DNA of 64,000 nucleotides from a bacterium. GTDB taxonomy: Bacteria; Myxococcota; UBA727; JAUIJE01. Under the pieces are notes generated by a model, which was not told where the DNA came from, searched no databases, and saw nothing but the letters and a program-made list of their open reading frames with translations. Positions 24,392 to 31,773 of the stretch are shown here, one piece after another. How positions within the stretch are numbered: the stretch's first letter is position 1; each line of letters opens with the position of its first letter. Location of the stretch: positions 62,001 through 126,000 of the forward strand of contig JAUIJE010000013.1 of the NCBI GenBank assembly GCA_030431455.1, given 5' to 3'. The position numbers and the translations under genes are program-made.

Positions 24392-24415
24392 GCGAGGGGG
24401 CATCGGCCCCCTCGC
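24392..24415 (+). terminator. Hairpin after the outer-membrane protein gene
   Basis: Nine-bp GC-rich arms (GCGAGGGGG / CCCCCTCGC) flank a 6-base loop and begin 5 bases after the stop at 24386. There is no U-tract (CGCTTCAC follows), so it is a likely but non-canonical terminator. Confidence 0.5.
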
Positions 24416-24550
24416 CGCTTCACGGCGCGCGCGCATCTGCGTCGAACGAGGTCTTTCCGGGGAGGTTCCGAACAGAGACTGGTTGTTGCACGTGCGTGAC
24501 GCCGGTGGTCGACGACCCATGACCAAGAGATGGAATGCATGAACTCGAGT

Positions 24551-24591
24551 GAGTTGTACGCGGCGGTCCGGGGGGTCGCCGCGTACAGCTC
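24551..24591. terminator. Long hairpin downstream of the RNA ligase operon
   Basis: Fifteen-base arms (24551-24565 and 24577-24591) pair completely if one G-U pair is allowed, around an 11-base GC-rich loop. It starts 11 bases beyond the RNA ligase stop on the minus strand and is followed by ATTTT on the plus strand. It probably ends transcription from both sides. Confidence 0.6.
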
Positions 24592-24602
24592 ATTTTGGTG
24601 CT

Positions 24603-25265
24603 CTACGGTTCGGGCCGGATTTGGTTGAGCGCGCCGGAGAGACGTCCCGCTTTCGGGTGGCGGTAGGATGGGTCGACCCACTTCAGCCAGCGGGTCTCGG
24701 CCACGGGCACGTCGCGCTCGAAGATGAGCCCTTCCATGCGCCGGGGGGCGTAGGCCGAACCGCCCGCCGCCGCGCGGGCCGCCGCGCAGGTCATGCGCCC
24801 CGCCGCGCGGGGGGTCACCACCGACAACCCCGCCGCTTCACAATGAGTCTGCAGCGCGGGATAGGGCACAAACCGCCGCGCCCGGGCGTCCCACAGGGCG
24901 AAGGCCACAAACGGGGCGGGCAGGTCGCGGTACCCCACGTGCACCCGGTGCAGCAGCCACTCGCCGAACAGGGTGTTGCCGGGACGGACCGCCGACCGCA
25001 GCCGGTCCGCCTCGAGCCGCGCCCAAATGTCAATGCAATCGAACAGGCGACCGCCCAGGGCCCGGCGCCAGGCGGGCTTCAGCCCTACGTCGAGTTTGCC
25101 GCGGGCCTGGTGGGTGAGACTCACGTTGATGCCGTCGAGCTTTTCGAACACCCAGACCTTGGTGCGAAAAAACCGTTCAACCGTCTCGCGGTCGGCCACG
25201 AGGTCGCCCCGGTCCGCGTGGCTGCCCGGTACGTGCTCGATGCGGGGAAAGGTCGAGACGTTCAC
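24603..25265 (-). CDS. RNA ligase family nucleotidyltransferase
   Basis: This 220-residue protein starts at the GTG at 25265, which overlaps the stop of the kinase fusion (GTGA). It shows the covalent nucleotidyltransferase motifs in order: motif I EKLDGINVS with the AMP-accepting Lys42, motif III-like LFGEWLLH near 99-106, motif IV EGLIFE at 178-183 and motif V WLKWV with Lys195. It is about the size of the catalytic core of Rnl2-type RNA ligases and lacks extra DNA-ligase domains. It should adenylate a 5'-phosphate RNA end and seal a nick. The target is unknown. Coupling to a kinase-like gene suggests end healing followed by sealing. Confidence 0.88.
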   Translation of the reverse strand: MNVSTFPRIEHVPGSHADRGDLVADRETVERFFRTKVWVFEKLDGINVSLTHQARGKLDVGLKPAWRRALGGRLFDCIDIWARLEADRLRSAVRPGNTLFGEWLLHRVHVGYRDLPAPFVAFALWDARARRFVPYPALQTHCEAAGLSVVTPRAAGRMTCAAARAAAGGSAYAPRRMEGLIFERDVPVAETRWLKWVDPSYRHPKAGRLSGALNQIRPEP

Positions 25266-26971
25266 CGTGCGTGGCCCTCGATGAGCTGGCACAAGGCCTC
25301 GATGCAGCGCCGCGCGCTCTTGGTTGTGGTGTCGATGCGCGCGGCGCCCGCCGGGACCACAAACGGGTCGACCGCCCGGGACCGATCGTGGGCGTCCCGC
25401 CGCCGCACCCAACCCCGCACCGTGCGGACCGGGACGTCCCGGCCCAGGCGCTCTTGAATGCGCGCGGCCCGCACCGCCTCGTCGGCGTCCACGTACACCC
25501 GCACCGCCGCGTCGGGGGCGATGACCGTGCCCGCGACCCGGCCCTCGATGATCACCCCGCCCCGCCCCGCCGCGTCGCGGGCCGCGGCCTGGACCCAATC
25601 CCGCACCCCGGGGACCGTGGCCCACGCGGCCACGGTCTTCTCCACCCCGATCAGGTTCAACCGCCCGTCGAGGGGGTCCTCGCCCACCACCGCGATGCCC
25701 TGCGCCAACCGCAACCGGCGCCGGCGCAAGCTCCGCACCAGCCGGGCCACATCGTCGGGCCGGGCCGGGTCCCAATCTTTCTGCAACGCCAAATGGGCCG
25801 CGGCCCGGTACCCGGCCCCGAGGTTGATGTGCCCGAGGCCGAACCGGGCCGCGGCCGCGGTCACCAGCGTCGAGCTGCCCGACCCGGCGGGGCCGTCCAC
25901 CGTGACCACCTCGCCCCGGCGCCGCTTTTTTGTCCCCCCGCGCCCGGGGGCGCGGGGGGCGGGGGCCCACCGGGGCCGCTGGCCCAACACCGCCTCGAGG
26001 TCGTCCTCGACCCGGGCGCGATGAAACTGTGCATACCCGCGCGCCCCCCCCACGCTCGGCGCCCCCGCCTGCACCGCGAGCAACGCCTGCAAACCCGCCA
26101 GGGCCCCGAGCATCGCGGCCAGGCCCCGCCACTGGATCGCGCGGTCGACCACCTTGCGCCCCGGCCCCCGCCCCCCCTGGTAGGCATCGAGAAACACCAC
26201 CTGGTCGACGACCGAGAGCCGCTCCCGGACCAGAAAGAGCGCGAGATCGAGCGCGGGGTCGCCGGCGCCGGCGTGCTCGAAGTCGATGAGCCGGAGCGCC
26301 CCCCGGTGAGCAACCACATTGTGCAGCCGGAGGTCACCGTGACAGAGGCGCGGGGGGGCCTTGACCAATGCTTTTGTGTCATGGTCTTGTTCGAGGTCCC
26401 GCAACACCCGGCCCAACCTTCGCCGCGTGGGGGGCGCCAACGCCGGACCGGTCCAGGCCGCGAGATCGTGCACCCGGCGCCACACCGCCCCCGGGTGCCC
26501 CCCGCTGCGCAAGGGGCCAAGCCGTCCCGGCGACCGGCGGTGCAAAGCCGCGACCAAGCCACCGAGCGCGGCCATCGTCACCGGCCCGGCGGGCGGGCGC
26601 CGGCCGGGCAACGCCTCGAGCACCAAGCTGCCGCCGAGCGCGATGTCGAGCGCGCGCAGGTCGCGGGCCACCGCCCGGGACGGGCGGGACGAGACCTGCT
26701 CCAACCGCGCCGCGAAATCACCCGCGTACAGCACCCGGGGCGCGCCCGCGGGTGTGCCCCGGGCCAACGCGCGGGCCTCGTCGGACACGCCTTCGCGCCG
26801 GTCCACGCGGGCCTTGATCACCACCGGGCCCCGGTCGGTGCGGGCCCGCCACACCAAGTTGGCCCCGCCCACGGTGGGCAACGGGGCGCTCACCCGGGCC
26901 GCCGAGAGCCCGGCCAAACGACAAACAGCGCGCACAAAGGCGCGCTGTTGTGAGGGGGTGGGCAACGCCAC
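25262..26971 (-). CDS. APH-type kinase fused to a cytidylate-kinase-like domain
   Basis: The 569-residue product has a GTG start 6 bases after the stop of the upstream small gene. Residues 30-330 are an aminoglycoside-phosphotransferase fold: VVIKAR with the ATP-site lysine, catalytic HGDLRLHN (211-218) and LIDFEHAG with Asp230. After a basic linker (GGTKKRRRG), residues 354-569 match cytidylate kinase: VTVDGPAGSGSST, NLGAGYRAAA, EGRVAGTVIAPDAAVRVYVDA and RRDAHDRSRAV. The Walker A lysine is replaced by Ser366 (AGC codon), so nucleotide binding may be altered or lost. I know of no standard enzyme with this architecture. It is coupled to the RNA ligase gene. Confidence 0.88.
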   Translation of the reverse strand: MALPTPSQQRAFVRAVCRLAGLSAARVSAPLPTVGGANLVWRARTDRGPVVIKARVDRREGVSDEARALARGTPAGAPRVLYAGDFAARLEQVSSRPSRAVARDLRALDIALGGSLVLEALPGRRPPAGPVTMAALGGLVAALHRRSPGRLGPLRSGGHPGAVWRRVHDLAAWTGPALAPPTRRRLGRVLRDLEQDHDTKALVKAPPRLCHGDLRLHNVVAHRGALRLIDFEHAGAGDPALDLALFLVRERLSVVDQVVFLDAYQGGRGPGRKVVDRAIQWRGLAAMLGALAGLQALLAVQAGAPSVGGARGYAQFHRARVEDDLEAVLGQRPRWAPAPRAPGRGGTKKRRRGEVVTVDGPAGSGSSTLVTAAAARFGLGHINLGAGYRAAAHLALQKDWDPARPDDVARLVRSLRRRRLRLAQGIAVVGEDPLDGRLNLIGVEKTVAAWATVPGVRDWVQAAARDAAGRGGVIIEGRVAGTVIAPDAAVRVYVDADEAVRAARIQERLGRDVPVRTVRGWVRRRDAHDRSRAVDPFVVPAGAARIDTTTKSARRCIEALCQLIEGHAR

Positions 26972-26977
26972 CGCCGA

Positions 26978-27403
26978 TCAGGTCCCGGCGTAGCGGCTGG
27001 TGCGCGGGGTGTACGACCGGCGCGAACGGCCGCCGCCCCCGGAGTACCCCACGCGCGAGCTGCGCGAGCTGCGCACGTCGGCGCGGATCTCGTCGAGGGC
27101 GTCGTCCAGGGTGCCTTTGTCGGTGCCGGTGAGGAACGCCTCGACGATGTCCTGGGCGGAGTTGCCGCGGATGAAGCCCTTGTTGACCGCGAGCTCGAGG
27201 GTGTTGCGGATGGCGTCGGCCGAGCGGGTCAAGCCACGGGTCGAGGACGAGTACTGAAAGTCGTCCTTCAGGTCCTGCACGGTGCTCTTGATGATCTTGT
27301 TGACCTCGGCCTTGCTGACGGTCCCGCCCGACTGGCTCGCGAGGGCGAGCTTGCCCAGCAGGTCTTGGTCGATGACGCTTTTGCCTTTTCCGATGATGTT
27401 CAC
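26978..27403 (-). CDS. Small protein with Arg/Ser/Gly-rich basic tail
   Basis: This 141-residue protein is the first gene of the RNA-ligase operon. The GTG at 27403 is supported by AGGAG seven bases upstream; the open frame continues further up but is unlike coding sequence. Residues 1-112 are helical and charged, with a loop SQSGGTVSKAEV (23-34) that resembles a degenerate EF-hand or dockerin loop. Residues 112-141 are Arg/Ser/Gly/Tyr-rich (RSSRSSRVGYSGGGGRSRR), like disordered RNA-binding tails. No family is recognised. A role in bringing RNA to the kinase and ligase is inference from position and tail. Confidence 0.78.
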   Translation of the reverse strand: MNIIGKGKSVIDQDLLGKLALASQSGGTVSKAEVNKIIKSTVQDLKDDFQYSSSTRGLTRSADAIRNTLELAVNKGFIRGNSAQDIVEAFLTGTDKGTLDDALDEIRADVRSSRSSRVGYSGGGGRSRRSYTPRTSRYAGT

Positions 27404-27423
27404 GATGTGCTCCTGGGTGGCGG

Positions 27424-27444
27424 TCTGCCCTCCCGTCGGGCAGA
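27424..27444. promoter_or_regulatory. Inverted repeat in the leader of the RNA-ligase operon
   Basis: TCTGCCC / GGGCAGA arms around 7 bases lie 21 bases upstream of the GTG at 27403. It could be an operator or an mRNA leader hairpin. The divergent HEAT-like gene starts at 27564. Confidence 0.45.
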
Positions 27445-27563
27445 AATCGGCCTGCATGCGGCAGGGTGTGAGGAATCTAGCCCTGGGCCGCGCCTTTTGG
27501 CGGCTGATCCTGCCCCGCACCGGCCCATTGGCGTCCCGCGGCCAACCCCGTACAAGCCCCTTC

Positions 27564-28181
27564 GTGGCCGAAGCCCCCGACCTCGTTGCGCGCTGCCGGG
27601 ACCTCCCCGCCGAGGCCCTGTGCGCGCTGTTCGTGGAGGGGCTGCAGAAAAAACACGACGCCACCTGCGAGGTCGCGGCCCGCGCCCTGCGCGACAAAGC
27701 CCGGGCCGGGGCCCTCGATGACGACACCTGGCCGGTGTTGGTCGCCTGCCTGGTCGACGCCCCCACCCTGCGGTCGGCGCTGCACGTGGCCAAGGCGTTG
27801 GCCGCGTTTGGCCGGCGGGCCGGTCCCGCTGCCCCCTATTTGATCGAGCGCATCCGCGCGGTGCTCGTCACCGACGACGAGTCCTTTTGGGCTTTGGACG
27901 GCATGCTGCACGCGCTGTCCTACGTGGGCGATGGGCGCAACGTGACCTTCACCAACGAGCTCGCGGCCCAGACCCCCTCGGTGGTGATGGTGTCCCGGTC
28001 GGTGTACCGGGGGGCCCTCGGGGACGACGACCGCGAGGCGATGTTCTACGACACGCTGGAGGACGTCGCCGACCGGCTCGAAAGCGATGACCCCGGAACC
28101 TGGCGGACCAAGACCACGCGCTTGGCCGCCGCGGGGGACGACGACGCGGGCGGCGGGCTCAAGCCCTGGATGACGCGCTGA
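27564..28181 (+). CDS. Helical repeat (HEAT-like) protein
   Basis: The 205-residue product has a GTG start. The sequence is almost wholly amphipathic helix, with recurring units such as LFVEGLQKKHDATCEVAARALRDKA and LVDAPTLRSALHVAKALAAFGRRAGPAAPYLIERI, as in HEAT/ARM repeats. It has no signal peptide and no catalytic motif, so it is likely a protein-binding scaffold. It is divergent from the RNA-ligase operon with 160 bases between starts. Its last 23 bases overlap the 3' end of the opposite-strand hydrolase gene. Confidence 0.7.
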   Translation: MAEAPDLVARCRDLPAEALCALFVEGLQKKHDATCEVAARALRDKARAGALDDDTWPVLVACLVDAPTLRSALHVAKALAAFGRRAGPAAPYLIERIRAVLVTDDESFWALDGMLHALSYVGDGRNVTFTNELAAQTPSVVMVSRSVYRGALGDDDREAMFYDTLEDVADRLESDDPGTWRTKTTRLAAAGDDDAGGGLKPWMTR

Positions 28182-29112
28182 TCGGTCGCGGCCCCCCCGC
28201 CGCCGCGGCCATGAACCGGCAATGTTCCTGGACGATCTGGCGGGCCTGGGCGGTGCTGAACGCGATCGAGGTGTGGGTGTAGCCGGCCCCGTACTCGCGA
28301 TACTTCGCGCCGGGCAGAACGGTGGAGAGCTCGCGGGCCATGCCCACCGGCAGGGTCTCGTCCGCGGTGGCGTGTTGAAGCAACACCGGGCGCGAGGCGA
28401 GCGCGGCCAAGCCGTCGCGCAGCACCGGCTCGTCGGCGCGCAACCCCTCGGCACAATACGCGAACCATTCGTGAATCTGACCGATGGGGGTCGGGCGCAG
28501 CAGGGGGTACAGGACGTGACGGAGCACCGGATCCTTGAGGCGCTGGGCGAACGAGAGCGCGGCCCACGACGACGCGCCGGTCAACGCCGGGCGATAGACC
28601 TTGTCCCACAGCGCCTCGAACCCGCCTCGGTCGAGGGGGGCATCGAACAGATCGCGCAGCTGCTCGAGGGGGCCGAGGCGTTCGGCGATGCGGGCCGCGA
28701 CCTGTTCGATCTGGGAATGGCCGCCGTAGAACCACCCGTAGCCCGCGGCGGACAGAATGCGCTCCGGCGCCCGGGCGGCCAAGGCTTGGAGCACGATGGT
28801 GCCCTGGCTGATGCCATAAAAGTGCGCGCGGGGAATGCCGAGGCCATCGAGCAGGTCGCACAGCTCCTCGGCGAGGACCTCGACCCCGACCGGGCCGGGC
28901 CGGGGCGACGACCCCCCGGTGCCCGCGTAGTTGTACCGGATCACGTGATGGGCCTTGGTCCAGCCGCCTTTGTCCACCAAGCGCTGCCACTGGCCGAGAT
29001 GGAACGCGGCGCCGTTGAGCAGCACCAAGGGCGCGCCCGCCCGGGTGCCGTCGTGGCGCAGCTGCACGGTGCGGCCCGCGGGGGTCACGAAGGCGTGATC
29101 AGACCCGGTCAT
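28159..29112 (-). CDS. Alpha/beta hydrolase
   Basis: The 317-residue product starts at the ATG at 29112, one base after the previous stop. It has an LVLLNGAAFHLGQW oxyanion region, nucleophile Ser in YGISQGT, Asp in HATADETLP and a late His in YTHTSIAF. It has no signal peptide. It is the last of three co-oriented genes (TetR, esterase lipoprotein, hydrolase). The substrate is unknown. Confidence 0.88.
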   Translation of the reverse strand: MTGSDHAFVTPAGRTVQLRHDGTRAGAPLVLLNGAAFHLGQWQRLVDKGGWTKAHHVIRYNYAGTGGSSPRPGPVGVEVLAEELCDLLDGLGIPRAHFYGISQGTIVLQALAARAPERILSAAGYGWFYGGHSQIEQVAARIAERLGPLEQLRDLFDAPLDRGGFEALWDKVYRPALTGASSWAALSFAQRLKDPVLRHVLYPLLRPTPIGQIHEWFAYCAEGLRADEPVLRDGLAALASRPVLLQHATADETLPVGMARELSTVLPGAKYREYGAGYTHTSIAFSTAQARQIVQEHCRFMAAAAGGPRPISASSRA

Positions 29113-29113
29113 G

Positions 29114-30136
29114 TCAATGCTCCTGGAACCACTGGGGAATCGCCTGGGGGGCGGCGTCGATCCAACCGTGGCCGGCCTCTTCGTCGAGCACGGTGGCGGT
29201 CTCGACCCCGAGGGCATCGAGGGCGTCGCGGTACTCGGCCATCGTCTCCACCGGCACGATGTCGTCTTCCTCACCGTGCAGGAACATGGTGGGGAGGTGG
29301 GCCGCGTCGAGGTCATCGGGGACGTCACACAGCGGGCCCGAACAGGTCGCGTAGGACGCCGAGTGGATGGCCAGGGCCTGAAACCGGTCGCGGTAGGCTT
29401 CGTCCATGCGGCTGGTCATGTATCCCCCCGACGAAATGCCCGCCGCGTACCAGCGCAGAGGATCCACCGGGCCGAAGGACATCTCGTCGATCTCGTCGAA
29501 CAGGTCGAGCATGAACTGGTGATCTTCGGCCGTCTCCCACAGCAATGACATGGGGGGGATGTTCGTGTCCCAGGCGGTGGTCCCGCCCGCGTGGGCCTCG
29601 GGGGTGATCACGGTGAACCCCGCGTCGAGCAGGGCTTTGGTGAGCAGCCCTTGGTTCCAAAAGCCGAACGTGTCGGTGTCGAGCACCACCCAGAACAGCT
29701 CGGCGGTGAACAACGAACCCTGGAACAGGATCACCGCCGGCCACCCCGCCGCGGGGGGCTCGCCGAGCGGGGTCTGCCAATGCACCTCCCGCGGCAACAA
29801 CCCGGAAAAGCCCGTCCACACCGTCGTCGACTGCCGGGTGCAGGTCAGGGTGTGCTCGCCCAGGTCACACCGCGACGTGGGCGCCCCGGCGTCGAGCCCG
29901 CCCCCGTCAGAGGCGCCACCGTCGAGCCCCCCGTCGCCTCCCCCGCCCCCGTCGGGGCCCGCGTCCGCGGCCGCCGTGCCCCCGGCGTCGGGGGCCGCCG
30001 ACGCATCCGGGGCACCGGTGGCCTCGCCTCCCGCGTCTGACCACCCGGCGTCGGGGGGGCCCCCGTCGGGACCCTCCATCGCCCCCGGACACCCGCTGAC
30101 GGACAACAGTGCCAAGCCGATCAACCACCGCCTCAT
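29114..30136 (-). CDS. Esterase/depolymerase-like lipoprotein
   Basis: This 340-residue lipoprotein has its signal ending in SVSGC (Cys16), followed by about 70 residues of Asp/Ala/Gly/Pro linker (repeated PDAG, DGG), the kind that tethers surface enzymes. The catalytic domain has VILFQGSLF, nucleophile Ser in GISSGGYMTS, Asp in HGEEDDIVP and His in AGHGW. This is the esterase D / polyhydroxybutyrate-depolymerase (LpqC-like) group. Its ATG overlaps the TetR stop (ATGA), so the regulator and enzyme are coupled. Confidence 0.88.
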   Translation of the reverse strand: MRRWLIGLALLSVSGCPGAMEGPDGGPPDAGWSDAGGEATGAPDASAAPDAGGTAAADAGPDGGGGGDGGLDGGASDGGGLDAGAPTSRCDLGEHTLTCTRQSTTVWTGFSGLLPREVHWQTPLGEPPAAGWPAVILFQGSLFTAELFWVVLDTDTFGFWNQGLLTKALLDAGFTVITPEAHAGGTTAWDTNIPPMSLLWETAEDHQFMLDLFDEIDEMSFGPVDPLRWYAAGISSGGYMTSRMDEAYRDRFQALAIHSASYATCSGPLCDVPDDLDAAHLPTMFLHGEEDDIVPVETMAEYRDALDALGVETATVLDEEAGHGWIDAAPQAIPQWFQEH

Positions 30137-30762
30137 GTCCCCTCCTCATCATCGCGGACCCCGAGATAGGTCAGCAGCACCCGGGACAGCTCCGCGCGCA
30201 ACGCCGCCGGGTCGTCGCGCAAGCTGCCCCCCACCAAGGTCTGGTGGTTGAGCGCCCCGAGCACCACCTCGGTGCCAAAGGCGAACATCGCCGCGCCTTG
30301 GGGGTGACCCACCTCCTTGGCCCGGGGGGTCACCAGGGCATGCAGGGCCGCGGCCACGTGCCGGTTGAGGGCGTGAACCCGCGCGCGAAAAGCCGGGTCC
30401 GCGGAGCTGCGCACGATGAGCGCACGCAGCAAGCCTTCACGGCCGGTGTAGACCTCGACCAGCAGGCCGACAAAGGCGCGCACCACCGTGGACAGCGGGC
30501 GGCCAACAAAATGTGCGGGGTCGAGGCGCTCCTCGAGCAACGCCTGGCTATCCACCATAAAACGATCGTGAATCAGACAGAGCAGCTGCTCCCGGTCCCC
30601 CACCACCCGGTAAAACGTGCCCACCGAGGATCGGGCCCGGGCCGCGATGTCCGCGACCTTGGTGGTCTCGAACGCGTGGACCGCGAGCAAGTCCTCCCCC
30701 GCGGCGATCAAACGCTCCAGCGCGGCGCGGCTGCGGGCTTGGGTGGGCGGCTCAAACGGCAT
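30133..30762 (-). CDS. TetR-family transcriptional regulator
   Basis: The 209-residue product starts at the ATG at 30762. It has a TetR DNA-binding region (RLIAAGEDLLAVHAFETTKVADIAARARSSVGTFYRVVGDREQLL, about 14-58) and a helical effector domain. It is the first gene of an operon with the esterase and the hydrolase at 28159-30136. A palindrome 23 bases upstream of the ATG is its likely binding site, implying autoregulation and control of the two enzymes. Confidence 0.93.
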   Translation of the reverse strand: MPFEPPTQARSRAALERLIAAGEDLLAVHAFETTKVADIAARARSSVGTFYRVVGDREQLLCLIHDRFMVDSQALLEERLDPAHFVGRPLSTVVRAFVGLLVEVYTGREGLLRALIVRSSADPAFRARVHALNRHVAAALHALVTPRAKEVGHPQGAAMFAFGTEVVLGALNHQTLVGGSLRDDPAALRAELSRVLLTYLGVRDDEEGT

Positions 30763-30784
30763 GGGACCTTGCTCTCCGGGTGAT

Positions 30785-30808
30785 ACGGAATCGGAACTCT
30801 GATTCCGT
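30785..30808. promoter_or_regulatory. Palindromic TetR operator
   Basis: Perfect 8-bp arms ACGGAATC / GATTCCGT with an 8-base spacer lie between the end of the neighbouring hydrolase gene (30851) and the TetR ATG (30762). Arm sequence and spacing are typical of TetR-type sites. Confidence 0.75.
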
Positions 30809-30850
30809 TTACCCCGGCGCGCGGCGTCGGGCAAGGGCGATCTTTCGGGG

Positions 30851-31726
30851 TCAGGCGGGCATGGCCGCGGCCGGCGCGGGTTGCGGCTTGGCCGCGTGCG
30901 CGGTGTCGGGGCGGTGCCGGTCCGCTTCGGCGAAGTGGGCGAGCAGGTGCTTGTTGACCAGACCCGCCCGCTCATGGGTCACCCCGTGGCCGCCGCGCTG
31001 AATCCCGAGCAGCACCGAACCCGGGATCAACTTGTGCAAGTGATCGGACGCGGTGGGTCGGACCAGCTTGTCTTGGTCAGGTCGCACGATGAGGGTGGGC
31101 ACGTCCTGCAACTGTGCCAAGCGGCGCCCAGGCTGGTGCCGGAAGATGGCGCGGAGCTGGTACATCAAGGTGCGGCGATCCGCGGGCACCGCGAACATCT
31201 CGATGCTGTCTTCGGGGAAGTCATCAAGGGCGGGATTGTCGACGAACTCGTCGGTGTACAGAAGGTTGCGCAACGACGAGATGCGCACGTCGCCCGCGGA
31301 GGTGTTGGCGCGCAAGAACAGGCGCAGGCCCCGGGCGGTGGGGAACCACCGGTGGGGGGAGCCCCCGGGGTGGGTGGCGATCAGGGTCAAGCTGCGCACC
31401 CGGTCTTTGTGGCGCAGGCCGATGTGTTGGCTGATCATGCCGCCCATGCTCACCCCCACGACGTGGGCGTTGTCCCAGCCGAGGATGTCGAGCAGCCGCA
31501 TGGAGTCGTCGGCGAGGTCGTCGAGGAGATAGGGCGTGCTCGACGGCTCGGTCTCGCCGATGCCGCGGTTGTCGAAAAACGCCACCCGGTGTTGCTGTTC
31601 GAGTTCGCGGACTTGGGGCGCCCACGCGCGCCCCGAGATGCCGAACCCCATCACCAACAGCACCGGGGTGCCCCGGTCTCCGGAAGTTTCAAAAAACGTG
31701 CGACGGCCACCGATCTCAGTCCACAT
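30851..31726 (-). CDS. Alpha/beta hydrolase
   Basis: This 291-residue cytoplasmic hydrolase has oxyanion segment LLVMGFGISGRAW, FFDNRGIGETEPS, nucleophile Ser in VGVSMGGMISQ, Asp in RPDQDKLV and a final His in GGHGVTHE. It resembles the lipase/esterase and aclacinomycin-methylesterase branch. Its tail (PQPAPAAAMPA) is low complexity. It lies just upstream of the TetR operator on the same strand; whether it belongs to that regulon is unclear because the operator is downstream of it. Confidence 0.88.
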   Translation of the reverse strand: MWTEIGGRRTFFETSGDRGTPVLLVMGFGISGRAWAPQVRELEQQHRVAFFDNRGIGETEPSSTPYLLDDLADDSMRLLDILGWDNAHVVGVSMGGMISQHIGLRHKDRVRSLTLIATHPGGSPHRWFPTARGLRLFLRANTSAGDVRISSLRNLLYTDEFVDNPALDDFPEDSIEMFAVPADRRTLMYQLRAIFRHQPGRRLAQLQDVPTLIVRPDQDKLVRPTASDHLHKLIPGSVLLGIQRGGHGVTHERAGLVNKHLLAHFAEADRHRPDTAHAAKPQPAPAAAMPA

Positions 31727-31773
31727 GCGGTGGATCTAAGCCCAATCGACGCGGCTTGACGAGGGGGCTCCGG

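Noticed and set aside
24603-27403. Calling the RNA-ligase locus an aminoglycoside resistance or cytidylate kinase operon
   Set aside because: The APH fold alone does not show antibiotic specificity, the Cmk-like P-loop lacks its lysine, and the coupled RNA ligase does not fit either role.
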